A DNA stretch of 64,000 nucleotides, taken from positions 6,379,151-6,443,150 of the forward strand of contig JABAKD010000017.1 of NCBI GenBank assembly GCA_012845835.1, written 5' to 3'. Source of the DNA: Undaria pinnatifida. Lineage: Eukaryota > Sar > Phaeophyceae > Laminariales > Alariaceae. Of this stretch, positions 1 to 13,215 are shown one piece after another (the stretch's first letter is position 1; each line of letters starts with the position of its first letter). Under the pieces are notes generated by a model. It saw only the letters and a program-made list of their open reading frames with translations. It had not been told where the DNA came from and ran no database searches. The position numbers and the translations under genes are program-made.

Positions 1-3000
1 TTGGGTTAAGAAGACTTCCAATCGTAAAATATGCTATCGAAAACGTGCTACTTGAATCGTGGCACGCGCCCGGACACAGGAGAAAGCTTGGGGGTTCAAG
101 AGCGGCCCCATGACGCGTCTTCTCCAACACGACCCCTCAATAGAAATTGCAAAGCTTTTACGTCGTTGTTAGTATTGTTTAGAGTTCGAACTACCAGGAG
201 TGATTTTGGGACGAACCTCTCGCAACGTGCATGGGTAGTGCATGCAGTGGGGAATAGAGAAGGGTTATATCTCTCAAATAGGAGTTGCCGAATCAACTTG
301 GTGAGTTGTAGTCATGTCAGATTACTCTACTGCGACATTTTAACTGGTAACGAAACTACGGAAGAGGTCCACCTAATGATTCATGTCGGTCCTCACAAGC
401 TCAACACCCCACCCGAAACTCGAAGTTGATGAACATTGCGTGCTGCGCCCGACGAAATTTACCCAATGGGCCTGGAGCTATCCCGCGTTAGGGTTTCAGC
501 GGAACTTCCTGAGCTCCTAACATGAGGAGCTAACGCCACATATTTCCCGAAAGATGGGTTCGAGCACGTTCGTTCGAACAAGCCGACAAGGAGGTGCATG
601 CCCTTGGTCGAAAACAAGCATGCTCGTAAAATCACCTCACTCGCCCATAGCTTCTCATTTGAGGGGCTCCACCGTTCAGAAATGTTTATGGCAAAGGTGC
701 GACCCCTACCTTGGGACGCCTCATTGTTTTGCGTACAACTACCTAGGCTATGAAAATGTAGTGGGCATTCGTACTGACAGGGCAGCTCGCCCAGTTGACG
801 AGCGAGCCACTCAGAAAATGCCTGGCTCAAAAGTGCTACGTCCTCTACCTTGGCATGATTTTCACCCTCTCACGTGTCTAGAGCCGCCGCCGACTCTTCC
901 CGGTCGGGGATGAGCTGCAGGAGACGAAGCCCGCACCCGAAGTACACGAAATCTGCCTCCACGCTCTCTCCCTGGCAGCTTTCTATTGTCTGCTTCGACG
1001 CGCAGGAAACCGCGAAACAAGTACGTCAGACAACTCATGCTACGACCTGGGACGCATGCCACACGGTAGGGGATATGTGTTACGATCTACGACAGATGTG
1101 GCACTTTCTGTGGCGGGAGTATGTCTGACTGTGCGAGCAGACGTTAATGGCAAGTAAGTGCTAAGATGGCGGTGTCACCATTTCTCCCCCGAAAATGATA
1201 TCTCCGATTGATGGGGCTTCTTCACTCCAGGAGTTTACCTAGATCATCGTGGGAACACCATGTAGTTTTGCGTTGTCCGTCGTGTACCCCTATGCCATGG
1301 GACTGCTATACAATAGTCGGGTGTTGCACTTGTAAATTTATCTCTATCAAAAGAAGCTTTAGGGTGAGGTACAAAAGAGAGTTCCTCAAGACACTGGAGC
1401 CTTGAAAATAAACAGGCGCATCCTTTTATCGTGGCACGCGTCGTCAAATCGAACAAATCGTCGGCACGAGGTTCAATCTCAGACCTCGTGCGCGTGATAT
1501 CTCCGTTATATTTGCAATCTCGAATACTGACTTTGTATTGGCATCGCGTTCGCGATGTGTGCCGCCAACGACACGGAGGATTGATTTAACAGTTCACCAC
1601 GCACCGAAAACAAAAAGACAGCACCAGGTATTCCTGTGGCAGGCAGAATTTAGCGAGTCACCGATAGACTCACCGCGAATGTACTATAGTCGAACACGCT
1701 ACGGTAGAGGATAAACACTCTGGACAAAGGCTACGGTAGGGGAGGGGCGCCCCCATTTTCACTAACCTTGGAGCTGAGGGTCATTCGGCGCGAGTGGCTG
1801 GTTGCACCTCAATCATATATAGAGCGTAAACATTGGTTTAGTTGGCGTAGAGTAATTAACAGTTGTAAAGTATAGCGGAGATTATTGCGAAACTAAAACG
1901 CCCTAAAGGTCTTTCGCGCGGTGGGCACCTCTCTCTGGTCCGCCGTAATCAATTGCCTTAAAAACTAACCCACCTTCCCCGCAGCCTTCATCGTTTGGAC
2001 CAAATATCTTACAAGTGACTTCGAAGAATGAAAACGGAATATACTACGCACTACCTTTGAAAGCCTATGTGCTTTTTGAGCACCTGACCCCAGGTACACG
2101 TGATTTCCCGTCGGATCGCGCCATCACGTTATCTCAGAAGCGGGTGTTGTGGGGGGTGCCAGGGGCATACAGCTCCTCACGTGGACGCAACGCAAGTTTC
2201 TAGTGGGAGGGACTCAGCGCGAGTTTGATGTGACGGCTAGCCAAAGCTAAGGTAGGGGGATGGGTCCCATGTTAAGGGACCTTATTGTTGCAATGGCTCG
2301 GGGTCACTTGTGCGAGTGACCCCCCTGTTCGTTTGCGGTACCAAGCTTTCTTTGCTGTTTATTTCTCCGATAATAATCCGTTACGGAATGACAAGCTACG
2401 ATGCGCCAAAAAGAATCGCCTAAACTCGTTTTGCCGGTGTCGTACGGAGTCACTCGTGTGAGTAGCTCAAACCCGGCAGGGTACCTCCCCAACTGCAGGT
2501 TGGTTCGGCTACGCAGTCGTTGCAATTAACCACGCAGTCAGGCAAGTCCTTTTAGCACCGCACTCCCGACATGGGGACAAACCATATAGACAAACACTAT
2601 AAAAAATTGAGATGTTAGAGATAGACATACAATAACAAAAAAATATATCGAGTTGGAAACGGGTTAAAGCACTTGACGTTTGAACAACGTTCATTACCTT
2701 GACATACTTGACGCTGATAGATATTCCCGGGCTCTCCGACGACAGGATCCCATCTTCCGTGTTGATCGTTTGGGCGTTGGCACACCCGAGATCAAGCGGG
2801 TCTTCCCCACAGGTGAGTTCCTCCCGTTGCATCATGAGCCACGCAAGCGCCATGGTTTGCATCTAATCGAGGCGATGGGGAGATACGGAAATCGCGCAAT
2901 GATTGCCATCTGACCTCGCGGTTATTGGCGACGAACGCATGCTACGCCAGGGGTGCACCATTGTTTCCCCACAGGGGTATTGACTTAACGGGTTTATTGC

Positions 3001-4984
3001 TGGGAACCCTTTCTGGGAACAAGCTTACTTCAGCCTAGTAGGGGAAGGGATTTGGCGGCTCTAAAGGGGTCAAGGTGATCTACACCTAACCTACATATTG
3101 ACTCTGACAATATAGAGGAAGATCAGCCCCCTTACTGTATACCAGGTATATGGTCTAGATACAAGTTGTATACAGACCAAGGATACCGTAGGAGGGTCAC
3201 TTTGAAGGCGTTTTTTTCGCAGGGGCTCAGCGTCATTAGGGCGTGACCACCCCCCCTACTACTTTGCCGTCGTACAATTTCGTGCAGTTGTGTTTTTCGC
3301 GAAATTAATCTGCAAAGCTACACGTACGCACGCTGTGCCAAGCAATCCGCCTCGTAAATGTGTTTTCTAGCGTGGGGGCGTGTCGTTCCAGGGAAGCCCC
3401 CCCAACTTTTCTGAAACGGAGACGCCGGTTAAAAAACTAGGTCACGGCCGTATTCGGGGCCCCTCGCCTCCCCGAGGTCGTCATTTTATGCCCCTTGCAA
3501 TCAAGAAAACAATCTGAAGGCATTTTTTTCATGGCACCCTTCCCAGTGTCGAGAAGATATTGACGTCCGTGAAACAAAATTGTTGTTTTTTTGGGGGGGG
3601 GGCTATGGTAGAATCAGTCGGGCACAGAGTTGTTATTGCGAGTGGTTCAAACCTGCAGTGAAACAAGGGGGTACCCGACGCGTGCTACGATATAGGTGGC
3701 ACTTGTTTGGTCATTTGTGTTTCGGAATGACGGGGCTACTTAACGCCTTTTCAACTGCAAACCCTCTTTTTGGGACAAGTTTACTCGAAATTAGTATAGG
3801 GAGGGGTTTGGGCCTCTAAAGGTGTTGTTTCTCATAATCGTCGGAACGTTAATCTCGCATTGGAAAATAATTTGCTTTTCTATGGTTAGACCATGGCATT
3901 CTTCATCGCGGTGCACGTCGCTCTATGCCTCCTCCCCCCAAAGCCAGCGGTAGGAGGAGTAGTCCTCAACTGGAGAGCCGCAAAAAAAAAAAAAGGTGAA
4001 CCTCTACCATGGCATGTGTTGCCCCCCCCCCACGGCAGCCTTCGCCTATAAATTATATTTCTTGTACGAATTCAACGGCATGGTGTGCTAGCCCACACAA
4101 ATGTCGTGACCAAAAGGCGCGTTACCTCTCTCGTAGCACGCGTCAACACACAGGGACGCATGGGGTTGTTACACCACAGAGGCGGTAGGGATATGTTTAG
4201 CCGGAAAAACGTTTCACGCTCAGCGAGGTTCCTCGTCCCCACTGAGAAAAACTCCCCGACACTGTTTTAATGTTTTACAGTCGCTACGTTTTACCCCATT
4301 GGGTTTTTCCTCGGGTTGCTCTTTCCTGTTCATCCCAAGTTTGCGGGAGGCCGACGTGGAGAGACCAAAGCATACCGTGGGGGATCATTTTTGGGGCAAT
4401 TTGCTGGGGCTTGTGTTCACCCGCGCGAATGAGAACCGCACTGGTCCTCTGCGGTCTTCAGCGTTCGTGCTGGTTAGAGTGTGCGAGACAGGAATCAGGG
4501 GTGGAATGGGCTAACGAGGATCTGTAACTCGGAAATCATCCGATTACTACTATTGGTTTTTGGAGTAGTACATGTTGCACACCCACACCATGGGTGTGTC
4601 CATCAAGAGGAATTTTCAGTTTAGTCAAGAAGTTCGGCTTTTGGGCGATGTATCAATCGCCCCCACCGAGTGAGGAATATCCTCGTAACACTAGCGGGGC
4701 ACCGCTACCGTAGCCTTGTGTCCGAGACTTTTTTTGGTATAACACGGCGATGTAAGGCACCTCCTCAGTTGGTTAGCCGCGTTAGGCAGACAAAACAAAT
4801 CCCGAAGAAAATGCTACCCCTCTCGCATTCAGAGGAAGCACGGTTTGGCCTACATATCTTCTGAACTTTGCGATTTCTTCACTCAAAATCGTCGAAATGT
4901 TAGTTTTTTTTTTTTTGCAGTATTGCTGTGGTTTCTCGTTTTATCTAGACGCAGTCCACGTACGTTTGCTCTCGAACTTTCGCT

Positions 4985-5341
4985 TTAATTTTGCCAAGAA
5001 CCCTTAGTTGTGGTGAGCGATAGACCTCCCCTCGATAAGTTAGGAACCTGAGAAAAATCCCTCTGCATCTCTATGATACCGTCGCACGTGTCGAAACATG
5101 AGTACCAACCCAGTCTCACCCGCATGGTGCTGTCCCCCACTATCGCAATCTTGAACTCCCTTTCGCCTTCTTTCCATGTGTTCAGCGACGGTTCCGAATG
5201 CGCCCCCGTCCCAGTGCTGTTCTCTGGGCGCTGCGCGATGGCCGAGAAGAGCCCGTCGATCTGATTGTGAAGCACCAGCTTCCTGCTCGGCAACGCAAGC
5301 AGCACCGCACGTTGTCGACGAGCAGGGAGGATGCGCGTCAC
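4985..5341 (-). pseudogene. Possible exon or gene fragment with a GDSTMR motif
   Basis: The reverse strand holds an open frame of 118 codons. Around residues 62-72 it reads FKIAIVGDSTMRV, a hydrophobic strand followed by G-D-S, which resembles the first block of PC-esterase/GDSL-type hydrolases (typically hydrophobic-GDS-x-x-R). No later catalytic Asp/His block could be placed, and no convincing flanking splice pair was fixed. The forward strand is also open across much of the same DNA, so the frame may be chance. If it is real it is one exon or a remnant of a larger secreted or Golgi esterase-like protein; that is inference from one short motif. Confidence 0.2.
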
Positions 5342-7979
5342 TCTATGGTTTGTTGCACGTTTTCCTAAAAGAATATCTGAATAACGTAGGGGGGTGTACC
5401 CACTTTGGGCATGGCCATAGTCCTATGACCGTAGACCCTCGCATCCATATGATGCCGGGACGGAGCACGTCGGGTTTTCCCCAACCTGGCAAACATTGCT
5501 CGCCCCAAGCGCGAAGAGCCGTTCTGAATGACATACGGGGGGGGGGATACCAATATATCGTCGAAAAGCCGTTCTTGGTTTAGATCTGTATTCAATGCGT
5601 ATTTAGGCCATGGGGCTGTTCATTGTTTTGTGTTTTCACGTTTTCTCAAATTGTTGTGCGCTCGGGTGCGGGACAGACCAAGACTACGTATGGCAAGGTT
5701 AGGCACACGTGCTCGGGTACAGAGGCATGCAAGCGATATTTTCCCGAGGGCTCTTTGCTTGAGGAGTGCTGTGACTCTACCCGATTTGTTTTATATTTTT
5801 AAAGTGAACTGAAAACGCAATTTGGTGAAAAAACGCACGTGGAATTGATAGGAGGATATTCATATCGCTAAAACAAAAATGGCACTGCGACGATTTTGAT
5901 TTGAGTGTTCCCGCACTTCAGAACATATTTAAGACCGAGACGTGCTATGTATGTTTGAAGCATGCGTCCTTGCTGCCAGGGATCTGTTGTAACTTACGAT
6001 ACGAGCCAGACCAAGGCTACGGTGGGGGTATAGCTATTTCTTACTAAATTTGTTATATATATCCCCTCGATCCATGATGCCCCAGTACTACTACACTATC
6101 GAGTTTGAGCCACTCACACGAGTGTACTCTGCTCCTCCCTGACAAAAAAAACCAGACGATTTGCTTGAGGCAGCGTGTAGCGAGTCATCCCAGGGTAGAG
6201 GGTGCACTTCTTGGGCCAACAGTGTACCATAACCGGCTGAGCTCCTCAAATGTGGACCTATCGGTTAACATGATTTTTTGCGACTATTTTTTTGTTTTGG
6301 GACTAGCGCACACATAAATGTTGGTCGGGTCGCGCGAATGAATGTCTTCGAAGCCACGCTTCGGGTGTGATACTATTGGGCTCTTCAAGCTAGGAGCTCA
6401 GAAAATTCGGCTACACCCCTATCGTGGGATGACTCAGAGGTGCGATATACCCATTTTCTGAGGGTCCATTCAGAAAAAAATATATATTGAAGCAATTCGA
6501 AAGGCGCAAACCCGTAGCCAAATTCGTTGCCAAGATACATGAAAAAAAAATGGAAACTGAAGAAAATCAAGATCGACATTCGTACGACGTGGAGTTAAGG
6601 TGCCCCGTCCCTCAGAAAAACGCAAACAACAAAAAAAACTAAACAATACTACCTTTGTCGTGTACATGTGCGTCGGTCACGAAAAAAAAGAAAAAACAGA
6701 AGACGCGTGTTACGATAGAGGTATACCTTTTTTTGGCGAAATCCATTTCTGAATGACGGGGCTCCTTAACCCAAAATCGTCGAGAACAAAAAACACTAAG
6801 AGGCCATTTCTTTTGCATGATTTTCGTTGCGTACCTAGGCCATGGGATGCTTCATCCGGTATAGTAGCAGTTTTGTTTTTTCTTCAAACAGTTTTTGGGA
6901 GAGGCCTTAAGCTCTCAAATTGACGAATATCTCAGAAAAAAAAAGGTGCACCTCTATCGTAGCACCCGTGAAAACGCGTTACGAGTGCCCTTGTTGCAGC
7001 AGAGTAATCTCACCCATCAGGAGGTGCGGAAGGTTCTGAGCTTCTAACGTAACACGAGGAGCTCGATATGTCACGGGAGACGCTACACTTCTTAGGCATT
7101 CGTTCGCGCACCCCGACAGACAATTCTGTGAGTTAGTTCTATCACTAACACCGACACTAACACTAACACTGCGGTAACGAAAGTTGCCCAACACATTGCC
7201 GATGGTTCTACGGTAGACGAGCTCAACCGGTCAGACGCGTTTCGCCCCAAATGCAACCCCGCTACTGTTGGATGACTCGGCAGCACGTATCATATGTTTC
7301 ATTTCATTCTCACCAAGCGTCGAACCAAATCGGTTTGATGTCCGTCGGTCGTTGGGGCCCTCTCGGGGTTCCGAAGCTTTTTTCAATCTCGGCCAACTGT
7401 ACGCTGTCTGGCCGAACAACGGAAGGAGCGACGGTGGACCTTGCTGACGTCACTAGAAGACAGAGAACGGCCGCCATGAAACACGCTCGACGTGCTTCTC
7501 CTGCGAAAAAAAAATGAAAACACACAGCACGAACCAAAAAGGGTGGTAACTAATAATACATATTAATTTCTATTGGGCAAAAACAACCAAAAATTGATTC
7601 TATACTCTTTAAGATACGTACTTTGATTCCAGCGGGAACCTCTTTTAGAGTCCCGTTGTTTTTCGAGTGTAACCACAAACAGCCCAAACTGTCTGCCAGC
7701 GGCAGTAATTACGTAGGTGCACTATTAATAGCTGTTTTGGCGGTATCCCGACATGTTGGGTCATTGGTATAGTAGTAAATGGTAGCTGGTACGTTGCCGT
7801 TTCAATTTAGTTGATTTGATACCATATCGCCTAGTTCGTCGGTTCCTTCCCTCGCTTACAGCAAACAACGTGCCGTATGTTTTTCCACAAATGTTAATCT
7901 CTCTAAAATGCGAGGAATCAATACTGGTATTGGGTGCCCTAATCGATTGATGAGTAGGGGTTGCAGTTGGTGGCGTAAC

Positions 7980-8256
7980 TAATAATGTACCTGTCCGGCT
8001 GAGCCCCTCAAGAGAGGAACTACCCTTCAATCAAGTACTTTCACGATAATATTTGCTTTGGTATTACATCAGGGCATACATGTGTTGTTCAGAATGCGCG
8101 ATTGAACGCATTCGAGCTAATATTGTACCTGTGCGGCTGAGCCCCTCAAGGGAGGAACTACCTTTCAATCAAGTGAATTTACGATAACATTTGCTTTGGT
8201 ACTATATCAGGGCATGTATGTGTTGGTCAGATTGCGCGATTGAACGCCTTTGAGCT
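7980..8256. repeat. Tandem duplication, two units of about 138 bp
   Basis: The block starting TAATAATGTACCTG at 7,980 recurs at 8,118 as TAATATTGTACCTG. Both copies continue through GGCTGAGCCCCTCAAG, an ACGATAA block, a TTTGCTTTGGTA block and a GCGCGATTGAACGC block. The copies differ by scattered substitutions, so the duplication is not recent. GAGCTCCTC-type pieces related to it occur elsewhere in the first 9 kb (for example near 6,238), suggesting the unit came from the older dispersed repeat. Confidence 0.8.
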
Positions 8257-10261
8257 CATGGTTTGGGGCGAGATATGAGGCTCTACGTGTTAGAAGCTCA
8301 GAAGAGTCCGCTGCACCCTACCGAGGAACGACTCTGATGCCATCAGTTGCCTAGAATTATCAATGCGCTGTGAGGACAACACACACATCGATAGATATAT
8401 GTTGCATACGACGCATTCTGCGGTAGAGGTATTCACAGAATATTTGTTTAGGCCAAAACATGTCTGTCTGACGCGCCCCCTGATATGACAAACTACCCAA
8501 CGTTGCTTGAAAACCGCTTGGGTGTCAGTCATCCCACGCAAGGGTGCACCATAGGTTTACGAGTTTCTAACGCGAGGAGCTCAACGGCCCGCCAAAAACG
8601 ATGACTTCTTCCAAGACAGTCGTTCACGAAACTCGACGAACATTTCTACGCCCGCTAGTCTAGTGCAAAAGAATACCGGTACATTGCTCGTAAAATGATC
8701 ATGCTAAGAGATGATTTCACACCGGAGGAGCTCAACCAGTCAGGAGCGTTCCGCCCATAAACTGTAACCCCTCGTACCGTGGGGGAACTCTTCCAGTTGC
8801 CGATATTTTTCGTCACTTACTTGGGAGGTCTTATTCTGTTGAATTGCATGTTTTGTCTCACAGCCTGTGTTTGGGTGAGCTATATAGCGCTCCTCAAGAC
8901 GAATGCTACGCTAGGGGCAGTCCCCCGCCGTAATCGCTTTGAATGACGACGGTGCCTTAACCAGAACTCGTCGGAATGCTGCGGTTCTTGTTTTTCAATG
9001 TGAAACATTTTAATGTACCTACTTCAAGCACAAGCCATGGGTTCGGTCACCGGGTTGCACTACAAGGTTACTCAAACATAGGTTTTCGGGTTGGGCACGG
9101 AGCCCCAAAAGTGGGGAACCTTAGCTCTGCAGATGAACGCTCCTACCGCGGATTGCGCCGTGCACTCAGTGGCAAATTAAGTCTCCTCTGTGCAGGAGTT
9201 TTATAGCGATGAACAGCGGATAGCGCCTTCTAAGGTCACCGTTAGTAACTTTAGGCTTCTCGCTTGAAGCGTTCTGCACCTGTCCCGAACCCTGGGTTGG
9301 GGAGAACCAAAAGTGCTACGCCCGTGAACAACCCTATGGCCTAGGTATATACAACGAGAACAGTTTGTTTCCTTCGAAAACTTCGATCGTTTCGGGGCAA
9401 GGACCTCCGTGATGAAGTAAGCAGCACTTCAGCCTAACAGTGCTGCCTCTAGCGTAGCATGCTTCCGACGCCAGATGATTGAATATCGAACGCTCCTGGG
9501 TGATATTCGAGACGATGGCTGCTAGAGGAGAATTTAGAAACAGGCAGGACAATGGTTGGCATTGAGGGTTGGTTCGTAGACGTACCAAGGCGTAAGAAAA
9601 TCAGCGAATTTCTTTGTTGCGGGTAATATACCGGCGGATGGGTCGTAGATTCTAACTCATCCTCGCTAATTGAAACAATTAATGAATCGCCATGTTTGAG
9701 GAAAACGGTGTACGAGCCAGCTATCTAGAGCAGACAGCTTTAACAACGAGATTCGAGCCACCGAGGAATTCAACGGAAAATCATGGCGAAATGGCCGGTA
9801 GGGAGTCGGTGTTGTGGCCCACGGTAGCAAGGAAACGGTGTCAGGGGGCCATCAATCCGACGGACTAATGTTTGGTGGAACGGTGGCACAGGTACGAAGC
9901 GAGTAAGACGTGGCGACGTCATGTAACAGGGGACGCCACGAATGTCAGCAAAGAAAAGGGTGTGTGTGGCGAGTGGGAGGGAGGAACCAGGTGTTTTATC
10001 AGTTCGTCAACTGCAGAGCTATGTATCTCATCCCACCAGTCAACTGAGAAGCCTTTTGGTTGCGCACATTTTTCAAGCAACGAAAGCATTCTTGCACAAC
10101 TCATCATCTTGTAACTGGAAACACGTCTGAAAAAAAGTGTTGTTTTTGGATCAAGGAATACCTCAAAGCACGTACGGAAAGTGCTCATTCGGTTCCTTAA
10201 CAGAAGAGTGCCCATCCAGTTTAACGAGTTGCGCGATCATGTTTCATCGGGGCAGTGTTTA

Positions 10262-10425
10262 TAACACAAACGCTGTAGTCGCAAGAGGGGTCGCCGACCC
10301 ATATCCTTAATGAGGGCACACAACCCGTAATACGCGCGATCGGAGTATCATACACAGCTTGCAAATGTGAGTTTCGACTAAATATTCGATCTCACAGCTG
10401 GAGTTTTGTTTTCAACCTTTTTGTA
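10262..10425 (+). repeat. Family A terminal module, solo copy
   Basis: This copy has the family landmarks in order: GGGGTCGCCGACC, CTTAATGAGG, ACAACCCGTAATACGCGCG, ATCGGAGTATCA, CAGCTTGCAAA, GAGTTTCGAC and GATCTCACAGCTGGAG. It lacks the upstream TTTATAGTTTCCGCGCACAG part found in longer copies. It is diverged from the consensus and looks like an old solo end. Confidence 0.75.
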
Positions 10426-11379
10426 ATAAATGGGGTTTACTGGGGACCACGACCACGGCTAGGGGGGGCAACCCCATTTTCACTAGTGTATTCGAGCTAT
10501 CATCTCATATCACAAATATCATACTCGCACGAGTCACTCTGTACTTCACGGACAAAAAAATTACTATTCAGGCGATTTTCATGGCGCAGCGTTGCTAATC
10601 AGTAATTATTGCGGATTTCCATCGCAACACCATACCAGCACGAAAGTTGTACGGCCGAACGGGAACAGCGGGGGGTCGCTCGCGCGAGTGACCCCGAGCC
10701 ACTGCAAAAGAAGGCCTCGAACAGGGGACCTATATGGCACCGTAGCCTAGGTCCGGCTAGACTTTTGTCATTTCGCCTTTTTCCCAACCTACGCGGACAA
10801 TATAGTTGTGTCAAGAACACAAAACAAAATCTTTATCAGAACAACCACGTGCGCTTTGCTCTCTGTTTAGTAACTTCAACTTACCAGCATATTTCTTAGT
10901 TTGCAAGCTACTGCACCTTTTTCTCAAAGGTATGTTTCCAAGGCAAAAGCTTGCTAACCTAGACTATAGATCGAAGAATCACAAGAAGCTTGCAAGCTGA
11001 GTTTTGATCAAAAATCCATATTAATTAGGTCGATTTCACAGCTGAAGCGCATTTTTTTTCATTTTATATAATAGAGACAAAAAATAGATGTACCATATTA
11101 CACAAGTCCTGTAGACAGGCGGATATGTCATTTGCATATCAATAACACACGCACGTTTAGTATTAGTGATATAATACCTATCCTAGCTATTATTTTTGGC
11201 ACTCTTCGGTTAGCTCCTAAGCTAGTCACTATGAAGTAGTCGTCATGTTGGGAAGGGCTGTGTCGAATGTTCTATCATACGGTTATGTCTCACTACCCTA
11301 TCCCTCCATTGGTGATACGCCATAGGCCTATATATACGACCTTCGTCAACTTCTCATATTCAATGGTACGCGCGGTAAT

Positions 11380-11725
11380 GGTCGGGTTGGGGAAAAAAGG
11401 TCGGGTCGGGAAAAAGTGGTCGGATCGGGGACGGATCGGGACGGTAACGGGAATTCCGAGTGTATTTCGTTCCCGACCGCGTCTTCCCGACCCCTTCCCA
11501 CCCTGCTCCTCGCCGTCTACAGTCCCGACATACGTCATCTTGTTCCCGTCCAGACTGTTTACCGTCGCGTCGTAAGGTGTATTCCCGTCTTTTTCGGCCC
11601 CGCCGTCCGCCCAGCCGTTCCCATCCTATCCCGATGTCCGCACACAGTTTGTCACATTCCGCAACTTACTATAGTGGCAGATGTTCCCATCCTATTTACT
11701 ATCGGTTGCATATTTCCCCCCTCAT
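11380..11725. repeat. GGTCGGG / CCCGACC snapback-rich region
   Basis: The left part (11,380-11,450) is rich in GGTCGGG, GGGAAAAAG and CGGGACGG. The right part (from about 11,470) carries the complementary CCCGACC, CTTCCCG and TTCCCGTC repeated many times. The arrangement would let one strand fold back on itself. Open frames of up to about 110 codons cross it, but they consist of this repeat and are not supported as genes. Confidence 0.55.
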
Positions 11726-11729
11726 GTGA

Positions 11730-12850
11730 CTATGGATGCAATTATTAGAGATGCTACATGCCAGGAACCATCATGTCGTTACTTGATAACACTTGAAGTC
11801 ATCTGGTATACATTGTGAGTAGCTATTAATAGTACGACATGCAGTTTTCAGCCTGGTAGTTGTCGTTCATCTATGCAGTACTTAGCAAGCAAACGTTTCA
11901 GCAGTACTATGTTACATATGTTACATGCACCGCAGAAGTCTCAGCAGTAGGAGCTTGTATATATGATACACAGCCCATCAGTTTACAGGATAAATCATAT
12001 CAGAGTCCTGGTACATGTAGTACGTACTCGTACACGTTAAGAGGGACAGTCTTCGATATCCCTCTTGGAACCGGTAGCAAGATTGTTTCTGAAACAACAA
12101 TATAGTCTACATAGGGTCATGATTACGTAATCTGATATACGAGTTGTTTAAACGAGGCTGTAGGATCTCGTATTGGAGTCTTTTGGTTTGTTGGGGTCAT
12201 AGCTTGTGTTTTTTGTTTGTACTCGTACCGAATCTGGGGGTATCTTTGTTTCTGAGCTACGAGCAGCGCATCGCGCGTGCACCCCTCTCACGTGGTCACT
12301 CCACATCTACACCTCAAATCTCAAAATCTGAGCCTTGTTCACCATCAGCTTTCATCTGCTGAGCAAAGCAAGTCGATTAAGCAACATATCGGCTTGGGGT
12401 CGCCGAAAAACATCTTATCTGTTGTATGTATAGCTCTTCTCTTGCAGGTTCACCTGACGGTGACCCGCGTTTGCCTCAAATCATATAAATTGTGTTATCA
12501 TCGGGTCATCCGAACGCGAGCCTACGAGCGTACACCAGCTAAGAGTGGATACACGACATGTGCCAAATCATATATATGAGGTCTAATAGGTAACAAGCCT
12601 AGGTAATGAGCGTCGCACGTGTAAACGCGGGGAGCGGCACCACGGATTTACGATCATCACCACTGACGGCTTGATCCAGAATTCTACTTCTGCATACGGG
12701 AGCTTTATCTGTACGAGTACGACGAGGAGAGGATCTGAGTTCGCAGTACTACGGCTAGTTCGTCGACAGGTGAGTGAGCGTGTGCCAAGAGGGTCTCTCA
12801 CAGACGTCAATCAATACCCGGTACAGACTGCTGTTCCTATATACATAGCC
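11730..12850. other. No gene recognised
   Basis: Open frames of 72-100 codons exist (for example 11,860-12,105 and 12,277-12,579), but none shows a known domain, splice borders or a coding bias that stands out. Local triplet-like runs and GTACGTACTCGTAC-type palindromic bits occur near 12,015. Nothing else is supported. Confidence 0.5.
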
Positions 12851-12852
12851 TA

Positions 12853-13103
12853 ATAAACTGGTGCATTCCACAGCTGTCAGACTTTGTCCCCCTCGAAAAC
12901 GTGTTTCATAGTTTCCGCGCACAGATTGATCAACATCACCTTGTTGACCTTGGTACAAGCTACATTGTAGTTCTAAGGGGAGTCGCCGACCTATCTTAAA
13001 GAGAATATAAACACCCAGTAATGGGCGCGAGCGGGGTATCACACACAGCTTGCAAATATGAGTTTCGACGAAATCTTCGATCTCACAGCTGGAGTGCATT
13101 ATA
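12853..13103 (+). repeat. Family A terminal module, longer copy
   Basis: The copy begins near AATAAACTGGTGCATT and runs through CCACAGCTGTCAGA, GTCCCCCTCGAAAAC, TAGTTTCCGCGCACAGA, a TTGTTGACC block, GGGGAGTCGCCGACC and on to GATCTCACAGCTGGAG. It lacks the poly-C tracts of the younger copies in the same family. Its inner fold (about 13,041-13,095) is one of the copies showing the hammerhead-like arrangement described in the findings. Confidence 0.8.
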
Positions 13104-13144
13104 TGAATATTATTAATATTATACAAGAGCTCCGCATGAGTGCC

Positions 13145-13215
13145 AGCATACGCCGGCACCCATGCTCCGGGTAGGGCCGGGCAGCACTTCGACTTGTTCG
13201 ATTCAATATTCGATA
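13145..13215. repeat. Dispersed hairpin repeat, copy 1
   Basis: GAGTGCCAGCATACGCCGGC and the following CACCCATGCTCCGGGTAGG match a second copy at 21,714-21,790, which reads GGGTGCCGGAATCGCCGGC then CACCCATGCTTCGGGTAGG. In the second copy the start is a perfect 9-bp stem with a 5-base loop. Both are followed by a related GACTTGTTCGAT / GAATTGTTCCAT block. The class of the repeat is unknown. Confidence 0.65.

Larger units (their letters stand above)
1..10200. other. Gene-poor stretch of diverged repeats, no gene found
   Basis: Open frames here are short, overlap on both strands and show no recognisable domain, apart from one weak fragment listed separately (4,985-5,341). The stretch carries old diverged repeats. 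One motif pairs a CTACGGTAGGGG-like block with a CCCATTTTCACTAA-like block (about 1,720-1,765; shorter forms near 2,248, 6,012 and 10,455). A second is GAATGACGGGGCT followed by CTTAAC (3,724 and 6,751; weaker at 8,941). A third is the pair 3,000-3,060 and 3,740-3,825, sharing a GGGACAAG-type block and a CTCTAAAGG block. These look like fossils of one or more mobile families, but no ends could be fixed. Confidence 0.6.

Noticed and set aside
7310-7537. A reverse frame with a signal-peptide-like start (MAAVLCLLVTSA)
   Set aside because: Short, overlapped by an equally open forward frame, and nothing recognisable follows the hydrophobic stretch.
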